64,000 nt of DNA from assembly GCF_005233845.1 (NCBI RefSeq), contig NZ_SZQL01000001.1, forward strand, positions 295,205-359,204, given 5' to 3'. A program made the translations under genes and the position numbers. This document shows positions 51,552 to 60,223 of the stretch, piece by piece. The DNA is from Ilyomonas limi (GTDB taxonomy: Bacteria; Bacteroidota; Bacteroidia; Chitinophagales; Chitinophagaceae). The notes below the pieces were generated by a model. The model searched no databases. It was not told where the DNA came from and saw only the letters and a list, made by a program, of their open reading frames with translations. Every line of letters starts with the position of its first letter. Position 1 is the stretch's first letter.

Positions 51552-52733
51552 TTAGCGGGATTTCACCTGCTCAAAAAAGAATACCCCTTTTTTATTGGAA
51601 ACAACAATATCCGGCAGTTTATCTCCATTCATATCCATTACTACAAAGCGGTTGCCGATGCCGGAATCATCGTCTATCTGGTGCGGAATCCATTGCGCGT
51701 TTTTGCCCGGAATATATTCAAACCAATATAACACAGCGGGCTCGTGCGAGCCGGGGTCATGTGCATCCTGGTGGGCAAGGTAGCGCTTGCCGGTAATCAG
51801 GTCGGGGTTGCCGTCTCCGTTTATATCCTCCAGTGCCAATGCGTGCGACTGCGAAAATAGTTTGCTGATTTCATGCATTTTCCAGGATATATTTCCTGCA
51901 TTATCTTTTAGCTGCTCGTGCCACCAAATGCCATAATTATGTGCCGAAGAGCTGAGAATATCCTGATCACCATCTTTATCTACATCCATCGCAAACATAT
52001 TGGCACAGTCTTCACCCAAGTTAGCAGCATGAAATGCCCAATCGCTATTTTTTACATTTACCGGCGATTCCCACCAGCCGCTTTTGATAATCACATCATT
52101 TCTGCCATCTTTATTTACATCGCCCCAGCCCAATCCATGCGTGTACCGGTCTGTTGCCCGCGTACTATCGTGGCTGATTACGTATCGCTGCCATGTTGTA
52201 TCTCCTTTTACAACGGGTGCTTTTAGCCAGATGACCTGTTTGGCTGCTGCATCATTGCATAGTATGTCCATTCGCCCATCGTTATCTACATCTGCCAATA
52301 ACGGGGTTTCAATACCTGCATGTAGTAGAATCGTATGCCCTGTCCATAACTTTTGATCTTTTCCGGGGTTTTCGTACCAAACACAAATGCCGCCCGGCTC
52401 ATCAAATCGTATTACATCTACCCAGCCATCGTTGTTTACATCCATGCAGAAGTTTAAAAAAGTAGTGCTGTAGCCGGGAACAGGATTCAACGTATCGGCA
52501 TGCAACAGGTGCCGCCGCCATTGTGGTGCTTCAAACCAATAATTACCGGCTACAATATCCAACGCACCATCACTGTTTACATCACCAACGGCAGCGCCTT
52601 CGGCCACAAATACCGGGCTGATCACATGCTTTTTGAATTGCACCGTTGAGCTTTTGGCAGCACTACCTTGTGCACAGGCCGTATAGGAAGGGATGATAGA
52701 TATAATAAAAAGAAGAATAATATAACATTGCAT
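51552..52733 (-). CDS. Secreted FG-GAP/VCBS repeat protein
   Basis: About 393 aa from the ATG at 52733, giving a signal-like start (MQCYIILLFIISIIPSYTAC with AQ). Upstream ATG and TTG starts extend it by up to 17 residues. The body is a beta-propeller of FG-GAP/VCBS units, each with a DxNxDGxxD calcium loop: DVNSDGALDIVAGNYW, DVNNDGWVDVI, DVDNDGRMDILC, DVNKDGRNDVII, DVDKDGDQDIL, DINGDGNPDLITG and DMNGDKLPDIVVS. Seven loops fit a seven-bladed propeller. Probably surface-exposed, binding carbohydrate or protein. The neighbouring GH172 gene is divergent. Confidence 0.92.
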   Translation of the reverse strand: MQCYIILLFIISIIPSYTACAQGSAAKSSTVQFKKHVISPVFVAEGAAVGDVNSDGALDIVAGNYWFEAPQWRRHLLHADTLNPVPGYSTTFLNFCMDVNNDGWVDVIRFDEPGGICVWYENPGKDQKLWTGHTILLHAGIETPLLADVDNDGRMDILCNDAAAKQVIWLKAPVVKGDTTWQRYVISHDSTRATDRYTHGLGWGDVNKDGRNDVIIKSGWWESPVNVKNSDWAFHAANLGEDCANMFAMDVDKDGDQDILSSSAHNYGIWWHEQLKDNAGNISWKMHEISKLFSQSHALALEDINGDGNPDLITGKRYLAHQDAHDPGSHEPAVLYWFEYIPGKNAQWIPHQIDDDSGIGNRFVVMDMNGDKLPDIVVSNKKGVFFFEQVKSR

Positions 52734-52996
52734 ATCACAATAAGGCAGGCATATACTTTTTATAGCTTTTATCATAGCAAGCAATTGATGATGTTGCTGC
52801 TAAATTCTACATTAAAAACCAGTTGAACAATTTCAATTTTTGCTATAATTATCAATAAATGGTACAGAATGTTCTTCCCGCATCAATGATAAACTTTTGA
52901 TTATAAATTGAGCAGCGTTGCATAGCGATGAATAATGTATTTTGCTTGCACAAAGCTGGCAAATTTTAAACGATTGTTCACCATAAAACAACAAGC

Positions 52997-54946
52997 ATGA
53001 AACATTTGAGATACTTAATTATTGGATTGTTTTTACCACAAATCATTTTTGCACAGCAAAAGCTACAATTAAAAGATCTGCTGAAAAACTTTTATGATTT
53101 TTCAGCTCTTCCTCAATATCTATCCAACGTGAATATAGGGCAGGAGTCAACCTATGACCGCACCGGCGGCAACAACGATGGATTCAACGGTACGTATTCT
53201 TTTGTTCGTCGCAATGCAGATAGTACATTGGTGTTGTTGGATGTAAAAGGAGCAGGCGTGATCAATCGCATCTGGACGCCTACACCCACTGATGACAGCC
53301 TCGACTTTTATATTGATAATGATGCAAAGCCCTCTTTTAGCATTATTTACCGCGACTTATTTACCGGTAAAGTATATCCGTTTGTAGCACCGCTTTGTGC
53401 CAATCAATTAGGTGGTTTTTATTGTTATCTGCCCATTCCCTTTGCCCGTTCCTGTAAGATTGTATTACGCGGCAAGCGGGCCGAATTTCACCAGATTGAC
53501 TATCACTTATATCCAAAAGGTACAGCAGTAAAGCCATTCTCACTACCCTTGCAGGAGGATGAAAAGGGAGCTTTGGAAACGATCAAAACATTGTGGGCAA
53601 AGACTACACCCGGTGTACATGATTTTTATCAAACACCATTTACTACTGCTACAAAAGAAATTGCTTTAAAGCCATCCCAAACAGCACTTCTTTTTGAAGC
53701 AACAACAGGCGGGCGAATTATAGGATTTGAAATAGAATCGGCTACAGCCCTGGATGAATTGGCTAAAAATATGGACCTCCGTGTTACTTATGATGGTGAG
53801 CAAACGCCTGCGGTATATTGTCCTTTGGCTGATTATTTCGGCTATGCATTTGGAAAGGCGTCTATGAAAGGATTGATGGTAGGCGCTGATGGTAAAAAGC
53901 ATTATTCCTGGTTCCCGATGCCTTTTGATAAATCGGCAAAAATAGAACTGGTTTACCGTTCTGCGAACGGCGGAGACCCAAGTATCGGTACAGTTAATCT
54001 TTTATGCAACGTATATAGCACCAATCAGAAGCGGGATGCAGCACAGGAGGGTAAGTTTTATGCATACTGGAATCACGAAAATCCTGTGCCAACAGGTAAG
54101 CCGTACACCGAACTACAGGCAAACGGCAAGGGACATTTTGTAGGCGTAGCATTGCAGGCGCAGGGGCTGGTGCCGGGCATCACGGGCTTTTTTGAAGGGG
54201 ATGATTCAACGGTGGTGGACGGACAGATGCGTATGCATGGTACCGGCTCGGAAGATTCTTTTAATGGTGGCTGGTATGCATTGCTGGATCGCTGGGATGC
54301 TGCCATGAGCTTACCACTTTCCGGTTCCCTAACGTATTCCATTCCATTGAGCCGCACCGGCGGTTACCGGTTTTATATTAGTGATAAAGTACCATTTGCA
54401 AAGTCGTTTTTACAAACTATTGAGCATGGGCCGGAGCATAACGCTTGGCCATCCGACTACACCTCGGTGAGTTATTACTATTGCGACCAGTCCAATACGC
54501 AAATCATCATTCCCAATGCTGAAAATACAAGAATTTACATGCCCGATACACTCCAGATTTTTCCGCAGTTAGCCTATACTGCAATGGATAATTTTATGAA
54601 TGTGGAGGCAAAATGGACTTATCCAACATCAGCAAAAACCATGTTTTATACGGTACAGGAAAATTCGCTGATAAAGATGTCTTTGCAGGATATTCCAGAG
54701 GGAAAATATACCATGTTTTTAGATTATGACAAGGGGCCTGATGCCGCTGATTTCTCCCTTTGGCAGCGCCAAACAGCGTTAACAGACTGGATGAATGCAA
54801 ATGCAAATAAAACAGAACGGGTGCCTATGCAGGAAGTTTGCGCTATTCAAATCACCAACCTGAATAATTCATTTTCCTTTCATTTCAAAACACCGGAAGG
54901 CAAAAATAAATTCACGTTGAACCGCGTGATTTTAGTAAGAGAGTAA
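52997..54946 (+). CDS. DUF2961 / GH172 family glycoside hydrolase
   Basis: A 649-aa secreted protein (signal LIIGLFLPQIIFAQ) with the DUF2961 domain, now classified as GH172. Members include alpha-D-arabinofuranosidases and a difructose dianhydride-forming enzyme. Typical motifs are LDVKGAGVINRIWTPTPTDD, IPFARSCKIVLRGK, YDGEQTPAVYCPLADYFGYA, FFEGDDSTVVDGQMRMHGTG and SEDSFNGGWYA, the last two holding the conserved acidic residues. It likely acts in the periplasm on furanoside-containing glycans; the exact linkage is unknown. Confidence 0.93.
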   Translation: MKHLRYLIIGLFLPQIIFAQQKLQLKDLLKNFYDFSALPQYLSNVNIGQESTYDRTGGNNDGFNGTYSFVRRNADSTLVLLDVKGAGVINRIWTPTPTDDSLDFYIDNDAKPSFSIIYRDLFTGKVYPFVAPLCANQLGGFYCYLPIPFARSCKIVLRGKRAEFHQIDYHLYPKGTAVKPFSLPLQEDEKGALETIKTLWAKTTPGVHDFYQTPFTTATKEIALKPSQTALLFEATTGGRIIGFEIESATALDELAKNMDLRVTYDGEQTPAVYCPLADYFGYAFGKASMKGLMVGADGKKHYSWFPMPFDKSAKIELVYRSANGGDPSIGTVNLLCNVYSTNQKRDAAQEGKFYAYWNHENPVPTGKPYTELQANGKGHFVGVALQAQGLVPGITGFFEGDDSTVVDGQMRMHGTGSEDSFNGGWYALLDRWDAAMSLPLSGSLTYSIPLSRTGGYRFYISDKVPFAKSFLQTIEHGPEHNAWPSDYTSVSYYYCDQSNTQIIIPNAENTRIYMPDTLQIFPQLAYTAMDNFMNVEAKWTYPTSAKTMFYTVQENSLIKMSLQDIPEGKYTMFLDYDKGPDAADFSLWQRQTALTDWMNANANKTERVPMQEVCAIQITNLNNSFSFHFKTPEGKNKFTLNRVILVRE

Positions 54947-54995
54947 TAGATTATTTGTTAGTATAAAGATTAATACATCGTCAATTAAATTAATT

Positions 54996-55374
54996 CAGAT
55001 TTCAGCGGGTAGGGACACCTGCTACAGCCCTCTAACGGAGGGCTGTCTCACCATAGCTGTTCGGAGGATTTATTATTAACCAAATAAACGAATTCAAAAT
55101 CTAAAATCCAATTTAGCGTAAGTGGTGCGCAGGCACGGAGGGATGCGCGGAGCGATCATGCCGTCCTTGAACCCGCATGGCGGTATCACTGCGACCAAAG
55201 AAAAACATTATTCACGAAGTAACTAAGCGAAGCGTTCTCATGAATACCATTGAAAAAACATCAATATATTCATACTTTTTTGTTTCTTTTTGCGTCAAGG
55301 CAAAAAGAAAGGTAGGAATTATAATTCTAAAATCATCTTCCGAACACCTGTGGTGTCTCTCCAGCCGGAATCTG
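54996..55374. repeat. MITE-like element with about 50-bp inverted ends
   Basis: The left end, CAGATTTCAGCGGGTAGGGA then CACC, and the reverse complement of the right end, CAGATTCCGGCTGGAGAGAC then ACC, align well. A second block, CTGTTCGGAGGATTT / GTGTTCGGAAGATGATTT, lies just inside. The left end has an extra hairpin (55024-55046, ACAGCCC/GGGCTGT). The interior has no convincing gene; the 73-codon frame at 55177-55398 looks accidental. TTTCTTTTTGC...GCAAAAAGAAA near 55286-55312 is a further palindrome. Unrelated to the five-copy ATTGCGAG family. The 463-bp gap between GH172 and the cupin contains only this. Confidence 0.72.
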
Positions 55375-55410
55375 GTTGTTTATGCTAAGTATATTTAGTT
55401 GGCAGTGTAT

Positions 55411-56073
55411 TTACTTTATCTCCAGCACAGCAAATGAATAGGGCTGTTGATTGCTGTTACTGATTTGTACAGCCTGTCCTGACGGAATAAACAAATAATC
55501 ACCTTCTTTGCTGAAGGATTGTTTATTAATACTTAGCGGTTGTGCAGCATTGGTAAGCCCAACAATGAGCAAAGGACTTTGTCTTTGTAATTGAATAGTA
55601 TTGGTTGCGGGCAAGGTAAGGCGATAACCGCGCACCGGCTGTTCATCAAAAAGCATTTTGAAGCCGTCTTGCTGTATAGGAGCTTCGGTGGGATGCCCGC
55701 CTTTGCTTACTATTTCTACATCCATAACGTGAAATTGTGCTGTGTCTTCATTCCATACGCGGTGGATGCGCGGAGATTTATAAAAGCCTTCAAAAGAGAT
55801 AGAAGGATCTGGTGAAAGGGCAGTGGCTTTTTGTTCTTCTATTTTTACTTCCGATCCTGTTTTTACCGGATGCAATACAATAAATACAGAAGGTGTTTCA
55901 TGCTTGTGAAAACCGGTTGTATCGCCGGGGTTAACACGTACATCCAGGACTCTTACAAAGTTGTTTTCAAAAACATTGTGATGACGTGGTTCATTTCTTA
56001 CCGGTACCACCGTCTGTGCAGCAGATAGTAATGTTTGTACAATAAAAAGGAAAAGGAGGTAATATTTCTTCAT
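55411..56073 (-). CDS. Secreted cupin-domain protein
   Basis: About 220 aa from the ATG at 56073, with a signal peptide (YYLLFLFIVQTLLSAAQ). It contains two cupin-like halves. The first has FVRVLDVRVNPGDTTGFHKH (His pair) and PSVFIVLHPVKTG. The second is shorter (LLIVGLTNAAQPLSINKQ, GDYLFIPSGQAVQISNS) and lacks clear metal ligands. Metal-dependent activity, if any, would sit in the first half. Role unknown. Confidence 0.85.
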   Translation of the reverse strand: MKKYYLLFLFIVQTLLSAAQTVVPVRNEPRHHNVFENNFVRVLDVRVNPGDTTGFHKHETPSVFIVLHPVKTGSEVKIEEQKATALSPDPSISFEGFYKSPRIHRVWNEDTAQFHVMDVEIVSKGGHPTEAPIQQDGFKMLFDEQPVRGYRLTLPATNTIQLQRQSPLLIVGLTNAAQPLSINKQSFSKEGDYLFIPSGQAVQISNSNQQPYSFAVLEIK

Positions 56074-56228
56074 AACAATAAGCAATTTAAAACTTAACGA
56101 ATTCTATTGAATGTTTTATAATACGAGATAGCAAGCAGGCAAGAAAATTTAATTAAAGATATACATATAAGAAATACTGTTTCTAATGTATAACGGTTCC
56201 GGTAAACCTTTGAATTAATAGGTAAATG

Positions 56229-56266
56229 AAAAGCGGCTCACATTGTTGATGTGAGCCGCTTTTTTA
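56229..56266 (-). terminator. Terminator after the minus-strand SDR operon
   Basis: AAAAGCGGCTCACAT and ATGTGAGCCGCTTTT form a perfect 15-bp stem with a 5-nt loop, 11 bp past the stop of the last SDR gene. The U-run is present on both sides. Confidence 0.92.
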
Positions 56267-56276
56267 TTTCTTTTTA

Positions 56277-56888
56277 TTAAGCAGTAGGATCATATCCTTC
56301 TACAAAAACAGGTTGTCCGTTCGCGCTTCCTTCTATAGCAGCAAGGTAAGCTTCTGCAGTTGTAGCAGCATTTGGCCAGGGTGAAGCATCCATACCCAAT
56401 GCCGCAGCCGTTTCTGCCACCCAGGGTGGATGTACAATCACAATACGACGACCTGCGGTAAGATCCAGCGCTACCGCTTTTGCAAATCCTTCCAGACCAC
56501 TATTAGCTACGGCATACATGCTAGTCTGCGGTGCGGGCTTGTAAGCAAGAAAGCCACCGGTAATCACAAATACGCCGTTCGGGCGCAAATAAGGTAAACC
56601 TTTACGTACTACATTAATTTGTCCCTGCAATTTACTGTTAATGCTAAACTGCACCTGCTCGTCGGTTAGCTTATCAATAGGCCCGCCAACAGCATCGCCC
56701 GCTGCACTTACAATAGCATCAACTTCGCCTACCTGCTTGTAAAATGCATCAATAGAAGCTGAATCGGCAATGTCAATAGCAGGCTGTGTAGAACGTGAAG
56801 CTTCAATTACTTCATGCCCTTTGTCTTTTAGTAATTGTGCAACGGCTTTTCCTATAGTGCCGGTAGCGCCTATAACAACAATTTTCAT
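56277..56888 (-). CDS. Short SDR-family oxidoreductase with Asn in place of catalytic Lys
   Basis: A 203-aa SDR with the cofactor motif GATGTIGKAVAQLL (7-20) and SAAGDA in place of NNAG. The active-site tyrosine is at 125, but the usual YxxxK lysine is replaced: YAVAN (Y125, N129). This short subfamily with YxxxN occurs elsewhere in bacteria (from memory), so it may be a specialised form rather than a dead enzyme. Last gene of the nitroreductase-led operon, 12 bp after the previous SDR. Confidence 0.88.
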   Translation of the reverse strand: MKIVVIGATGTIGKAVAQLLKDKGHEVIEASRSTQPAIDIADSASIDAFYKQVGEVDAIVSAAGDAVGGPIDKLTDEQVQFSINSKLQGQINVVRKGLPYLRPNGVFVITGGFLAYKPAPQTSMYAVANSGLEGFAKAVALDLTAGRRIVIVHPPWVAETAAALGMDASPWPNAATTAEAYLAAIEGSANGQPVFVEGYDPTA

Positions 56889-56900
56889 TTTGGTTGTAAT

Positions 56901-57620
56901 TTATGATGGATTAGTAGAAAAAACAGTGGCTTCTTTCACCAGCATACGCCGGTTGAGTTTCAATTGTGCAATCACCAACTCGGCAAAATCTTCCGGGTGC
57001 ATTACCCGCTCGGGATCGCCGGTGATTAAGTTAGCACTTTGTGCCAGGTCGGTTACTATGGTGCTGGGTGCCAAAGCCGTAACCCTGATGTTGTGTTTAC
57101 GCACTTCCTGCATTAAACTTTCACTCAGGCCAAACACTGCAAACTTAGATGCACTGTAAGCACTGGTAACGGCAGCGCCATTTTTACCGGCAGTAGAAGA
57201 AATATTGATGATGTCTCCTGTCTTACGCTCCATCATTTGGGGCAGCACTGCACGCGTGGTATAATATACACCAAACACATTTATCTTAATCTGGTTTTCC
57301 CACACTTCGGGTTCCAGCTCCAGAAATTTACCAAAGGTGCCCGTACCAGCATTATTGATGAGGATATCTATTGGTCCTAAATCGTTTTGCAGTTTGGCTA
57401 CAGCAGCTTCTATTTGTTCTCTGTTGCTTACATCGGCAGTGGCATACGATGCTTTTGCACCAAACCCTTCAATCTCTGCTGCTACTGCCTGTACGTCTTT
57501 TTCGGTGCGGGCTATTAAGCCTACATGAGCACCTTCTTGTGCTAATGCTATCACAATGGCTTTTCCAATTCCTTTACCGGCACCGGTTACCAGTGCTATC
57601 TTATCTTTCAATGATTCCAT
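56901..57620 (-). CDS. SDR family 3-oxoacyl-ACP-reductase-like oxidoreductase
   Basis: Classical SDR, about 239 aa from the ATG at 57620 ([20 protein letters not shown]); a longer reading from 57698 adds non-conserved residues. The Rossmann motif [16 protein letters not shown], the catalytic serine in [11 protein letters not shown] and the intact YSASKFA (Tyr/Lys) are present. It resembles FabG, but the operon context suggests carbonyl-compound reduction. It follows the FrnE-type DsbA gene by about 104 bp, a gap with a CAACTATCAACTGTC repeat. Confidence 0.92.
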   Translation of the reverse strand: MESLKDKIALVTGAGKGIGKAIVIALAQEGAHVGLIARTEKDVQAVAAEIEGFGAKASYATADVSNREQIEAAVAKLQNDLGPIDILINNAGTGTFGKFLELEPEVWENQIKINVFGVYYTTRAVLPQMMERKTGDIINISSTAGKNGAAVTSAYSASKFAVFGLSESLMQEVRKHNIRVTALAPSTIVTDLAQSANLITGDPERVMHPEDFAELVIAQLKLNRRMLVKEATVFSTNPS

Positions 57621-57692
57621 GAATACGTTGCTTTTGGTTAGCGTAATAAATGATAAAACCTGTTTCCTGTAACTTTTGATACTTATTCCTGC

Positions 57693-57722
57693 TATCAACT
57701 ATCAACTGTCATCTGTTAACTT
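57693..57722. repeat. Short-period CAACTATCAACTGTC repeat
   Basis: CTATCAACTATCAACTGTCA and then TCTGTTAAC, about four copies of a 7-bp unit. Same family as 400-425. Confidence 0.5.
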
Positions 57723-57724
57723 AT

Positions 57725-58420
57725 TTAATTACAAGTGCCATCTACGGTGCAGAAGCCTTCGCCTTCTTCGGTAATTAAAGCAGGCTTTTCTTCTTCCCAC
57801 ACCTTATCCAATACCTGTGCAAATATTGCTGTAGGCTGTGCACCGGATACACCATATTTATTGTTGAATACAAAGAACGGTACACCCTGAATGCCCAATT
57901 GCTGTGCCTGGTACTGATCGTGCAATACATCCTGAGCAAAAGCATCGCTTTGCAATACCTTTTTTGCTTCCTCAGCCTGCAGGCCCACTTCTTCCGCTAA
58001 TTGCGCAAGCGTATCAATATCGCCAATGTTTTTGCCTTCTGTATAATATGCCTTGAACAGGCGTTCTTTCATTTCATTTTGTACACCTTTTTCTTTTGCA
58101 AAATGCAGCAGCCGGTGCGCATTAAATGTATTGTTCACGATCGCCTGATCGAAATTATACTCCAGTCCCACCTCTTTTGCCATAGCAGTCATTGCATCAT
58201 TCATTTGTTTGCCTTCGGCTGCCGTAGCACCTTTTCGTTTACCTAAATATTCATGCACCGACTGACCGGGAACATATTCCAGATTGGGGTCTAACTGGAA
58301 GCTGTGCCATTCAATTTCCACGTTATCTTTTACATTAAAACCTGCTAAGGCTTTTTCAAATTTGCGTTTGCCGATATAGCAAAACGGGCAAACCACATCC
58401 GACCAAATATCTATTTTCAT
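57725..58420 (-). CDS. DsbA family oxidoreductase (FrnE-like)
   Basis: A thioredoxin-fold oxidoreductase, about 231 aa from the ATG at 58420 (MKIDIWSDVVCPFCYIGKRK). The redox-active CPFC is C11-C14, with the FrnE signature VVCPFCYIGKRKFE. A helical insert (about 60-150) and the cis-proline loop GIQGVPFFVFNNKYGVSGAQ complete the fold. FrnE proteins are cytosolic disulfide isomerase-like enzymes linked to oxidative stress tolerance. It directly follows a related protein that lacks cysteines. Confidence 0.93.
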   Translation of the reverse strand: MKIDIWSDVVCPFCYIGKRKFEKALAGFNVKDNVEIEWHSFQLDPNLEYVPGQSVHEYLGKRKGATAAEGKQMNDAMTAMAKEVGLEYNFDQAIVNNTFNAHRLLHFAKEKGVQNEMKERLFKAYYTEGKNIGDIDTLAQLAEEVGLQAEEAKKVLQSDAFAQDVLHDQYQAQQLGIQGVPFFVFNNKYGVSGAQPTAIFAQVLDKVWEEEKPALITEEGEGFCTVDGTCN

Positions 58421-58442
58421 TATACTGTTTTTATTGTTTTGT

Positions 58443-59012
58443 TTAAGCTGCCTTTTTCGTGCCTTTACCTTTTGTGTTTCCACTTTGTAACGACGCTTTA
58501 ATGGCTGCACTCACATTTTTAAAAGTTATTTCGCTATTAAACCGTTCTCCATTGATAAAAAGCACAGGAATATCCTTAACGCCAAGCGCAATACCTTCTT
58601 TAAGGTCATCCTGAATGTACGCGCCGTAGTGGCTGTTAATAAGTTCATCCAAAAACCTTTTCGACTGTACGCCTACTTCCCGTGCATGACTTTTTAAACT
58701 AATAGTACCAAGGTTGCGCTTGTTGGCAAATAGTTCATTGTGCATTTCCCAAAACTTGCCTTCCTGCGCTGCTGCAAGCGCCGCTTCGGCTGCCTTATGT
58801 GCTTTTTGATGCACTTTAACCAGCGGAAAATGTCGGAAGATGAACTTTACTTTCTGCGGATAAGCAGCTAAAATTTCTTTAACTACTTCGTTTGCTTTGG
58901 CTGAAGCTTCACTTTCATAATCGCCAAACATCATCAGCGTAACAGGTGCTTTGGCTTCGCCTACAATTATCTTTTTTGAAGGTATAACTTCAATTATTTC
59001 TGGTTTTTTCAT
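58443..59012 (-). CDS. DsbA/thioredoxin-like protein lacking the CxxC motif
   Basis: A 189-aa protein with the DsbA (Thioredoxin_4) architecture: KKIIVGEAKAPVTLMMFGDY, then a helical domain (FWEMHNELFANKRNLGTISL) and the cis-Pro strand GVKDIPVLFINGERFN. The canonical CPYC after FGDY is replaced by E33-S-E-A36, and no cysteine is left in the whole protein, so it cannot do disulfide exchange. It may be a binding or chaperone-type homologue. It is the second gene of the nitroreductase operon, 13 bp after the first. The C-terminus is Lys-rich. Confidence 0.88.
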   Translation of the reverse strand: MKKPEIIEVIPSKKIIVGEAKAPVTLMMFGDYESEASAKANEVVKEILAAYPQKVKFIFRHFPLVKVHQKAHKAAEAALAAAQEGKFWEMHNELFANKRNLGTISLKSHAREVGVQSKRFLDELINSHYGAYIQDDLKEGIALGVKDIPVLFINGERFNSEITFKNVSAAIKASLQSGNTKGKGTKKAA

Positions 59013-59025
59013 AACCGTTTATTTT

Positions 59026-59655
59026 TTAGTGCTGAATGAACAGCTTTTCTCTTTGTCTTCTTACTTTAGGAAGGTTGGCGAGCCAGTCGTTGCCCGTATC
59101 CCGATAGCCCAATGGCAACAAGGTTACACTACGCAGACCTTTCTCTTTTAATCCCAACAACGCGTCCAGGGCTGTAGCGTTAAAGCCTTCCATTGGTGTT
59201 GCATCCACCCTTTCTTCGGCAGCAGCAGCGATAGCTGTACCGAACGCAATATATGCCTGGCGGGCTGCCCACTGGTAGTTTTCTTCTGTTGTTTTTTTGG
59301 TAATAATGTTCAACAGGGTATTTTTAAAGCCTGCTAAGGTCTCTTCGGGCACATTGCGCGTTTTTGCAGTATGCGCAATATATTCATCTATTTGTCCGGG
59401 CGTTATATCTGCCCAGGCAGCAAACACCAGCAGGTGAGAACTGTCCACAATCTGCGACTGGTTGTTGGCAATGGGTAAAATCTGCTTTTTTATTCCGGGG
59501 TTGGTAATTACCAAAATAGTATAAGGCTGCAAGCCCATGGAAGAAGGGGCAAGCTGTATGGCTTTCAGTATATTATCTACTTTTTCCTGTGATACTTTTT
59601 TGCCATTCATCTTCTTTGATGCATATCGCCATTCGAGCGATTTGATTAATTCCAT
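59026..59655 (-). CDS. Nitroreductase family NAD(P)H-dependent oxidoreductase
   Basis: FMN-dependent nitroreductase-family enzyme of 209 aa. Visible are LEWRYASKKMNGKKVSQEKV (FMN phosphate site), IQLAPSSMGLQPYTILVIT, the central helices, and the C-terminal GYRDTGNDWLANLPKVRR. Such enzymes reduce quinones, nitro-aromatics and similar electrophiles. First gene of a five-gene minus-strand operon, facing a HxlR-type regulator across a palindrome. This is the layout of known DUF24-regulated nitroreductases (for example HypR-HypO in Bacillus). Confidence 0.93.
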   Translation of the reverse strand: MELIKSLEWRYASKKMNGKKVSQEKVDNILKAIQLAPSSMGLQPYTILVITNPGIKKQILPIANNQSQIVDSSHLLVFAAWADITPGQIDEYIAHTAKTRNVPEETLAGFKNTLLNIITKKTTEENYQWAARQAYIAFGTAIAAAAEERVDATPMEGFNATALDALLGLKEKGLRSVTLLPLGYRDTGNDWLANLPKVRRQREKLFIQH

Positions 59656-59698
59656 ATCTTTAGTCTATATTTTTATTATTAGTACTTTAACTTTACTT

Positions 59699-59715
59699 GG
59701 TTACTTTTAGTAACC
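59699..59715. promoter_or_regulatory. Probable HxlR operator (perfect 7-3-7 palindrome)
   Basis: GGTTACT-TTT-AGTAACC is a perfect inverted repeat in the 113-bp gap between the nitroreductase and HxlR genes. It covers the -33 region of the regulator's promoter (-7 element TAACTTTG at 59725-59732). Its TTACTTTTAGTAA core is the kind of site bound by DUF24/HxlR proteins such as QorR, as far as I recall. It could control both directions. Confidence 0.72.
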
Positions 59716-59724
59716 GAAGGTAAA

Positions 59725-59732
59725 TAACTTTG
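59725..59732 (+). promoter_or_regulatory. -7 element of the HxlR gene
   Basis: TAACTTTG matches TAnnTTTG, 36 bp before the ATG. The operator palindrome ends 9 bp upstream of it, so bound regulator would block RNA polymerase: an autoregulation layout. Confidence 0.55.
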
Positions 59733-59768
59733 TATAATAATTGATGTAATTATTGTTAAAACATTAAA

Positions 59769-60182
59769 ATGCCGGTAACAACAAAAGAAAGAGAGAAGGT
59801 GGCTGCTGTTTTTTCGGGGGCATGTACCCAAAAAAAGGTATGTCCTGTTAAGGACATCATGGCAAGCTATGGCGATAAATGGACGATGTACACCGTGCTG
59901 CTGCTGGGGCAACATCAAAAAATGCGCTTTAATGAGCTACGCTGCCATATCAGCGGCATCTCGCAGCGCATGCTTACTGTTACTTTGCGCTCACTAGAAG
60001 AAGATGGCATTGTTTTGCGCACTTTGTACCCCGAGATACCGCCACGGGTAGAATACCAGTTGACAGAACTGGGCGAAAGCCTGCTGAAACCATTGCTGCA
60101 ATTAGCCATCTGGGCAGAAGAAAATGTTGGTGAGGTATTGAAAGCAAGGAAAAAATATGGTAAGAAAAATAAGGAAGAATAA
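59769..60182 (+). CDS. HxlR/DUF24 family transcriptional regulator
   Basis: A 137-aa winged-helix regulator. Motifs are CPVKDIMASYGDKWTMYTVL (typical CP...L.GKW type), MRFNELRCHISGISQRMLTV with the recognition helix, and LEEDGIVLRTLYPEIPPRVE with the wing. The only cysteines in the N-terminal segment are C19 and C25. In redox-sensing DUF24 regulators (YodB, HypR) an N-terminal cysteine senses quinones, aldehydes or disulfide stress, so C25 is a good candidate sensor. It likely regulates itself and the divergent nitroreductase operon. Confidence 0.93.
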   Translation: MPVTTKEREKVAAVFSGACTQKKVCPVKDIMASYGDKWTMYTVLLLGQHQKMRFNELRCHISGISQRMLTVTLRSLEEDGIVLRTLYPEIPPRVEYQLTELGESLLKPLLQLAIWAEENVGEVLKARKKYGKKNKEE

Positions 60183-60223
60183 CGCCTTTTACTGCTGTAC
60201 TTTGCGCTTTTAAACTGATATGC

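Noticed and set aside
55177..55398. 73-codon frame inside the inverted-repeat element
   Set aside because: It spans the palindromes of the element and its product is lysine-rich without any motif; more likely accidental.
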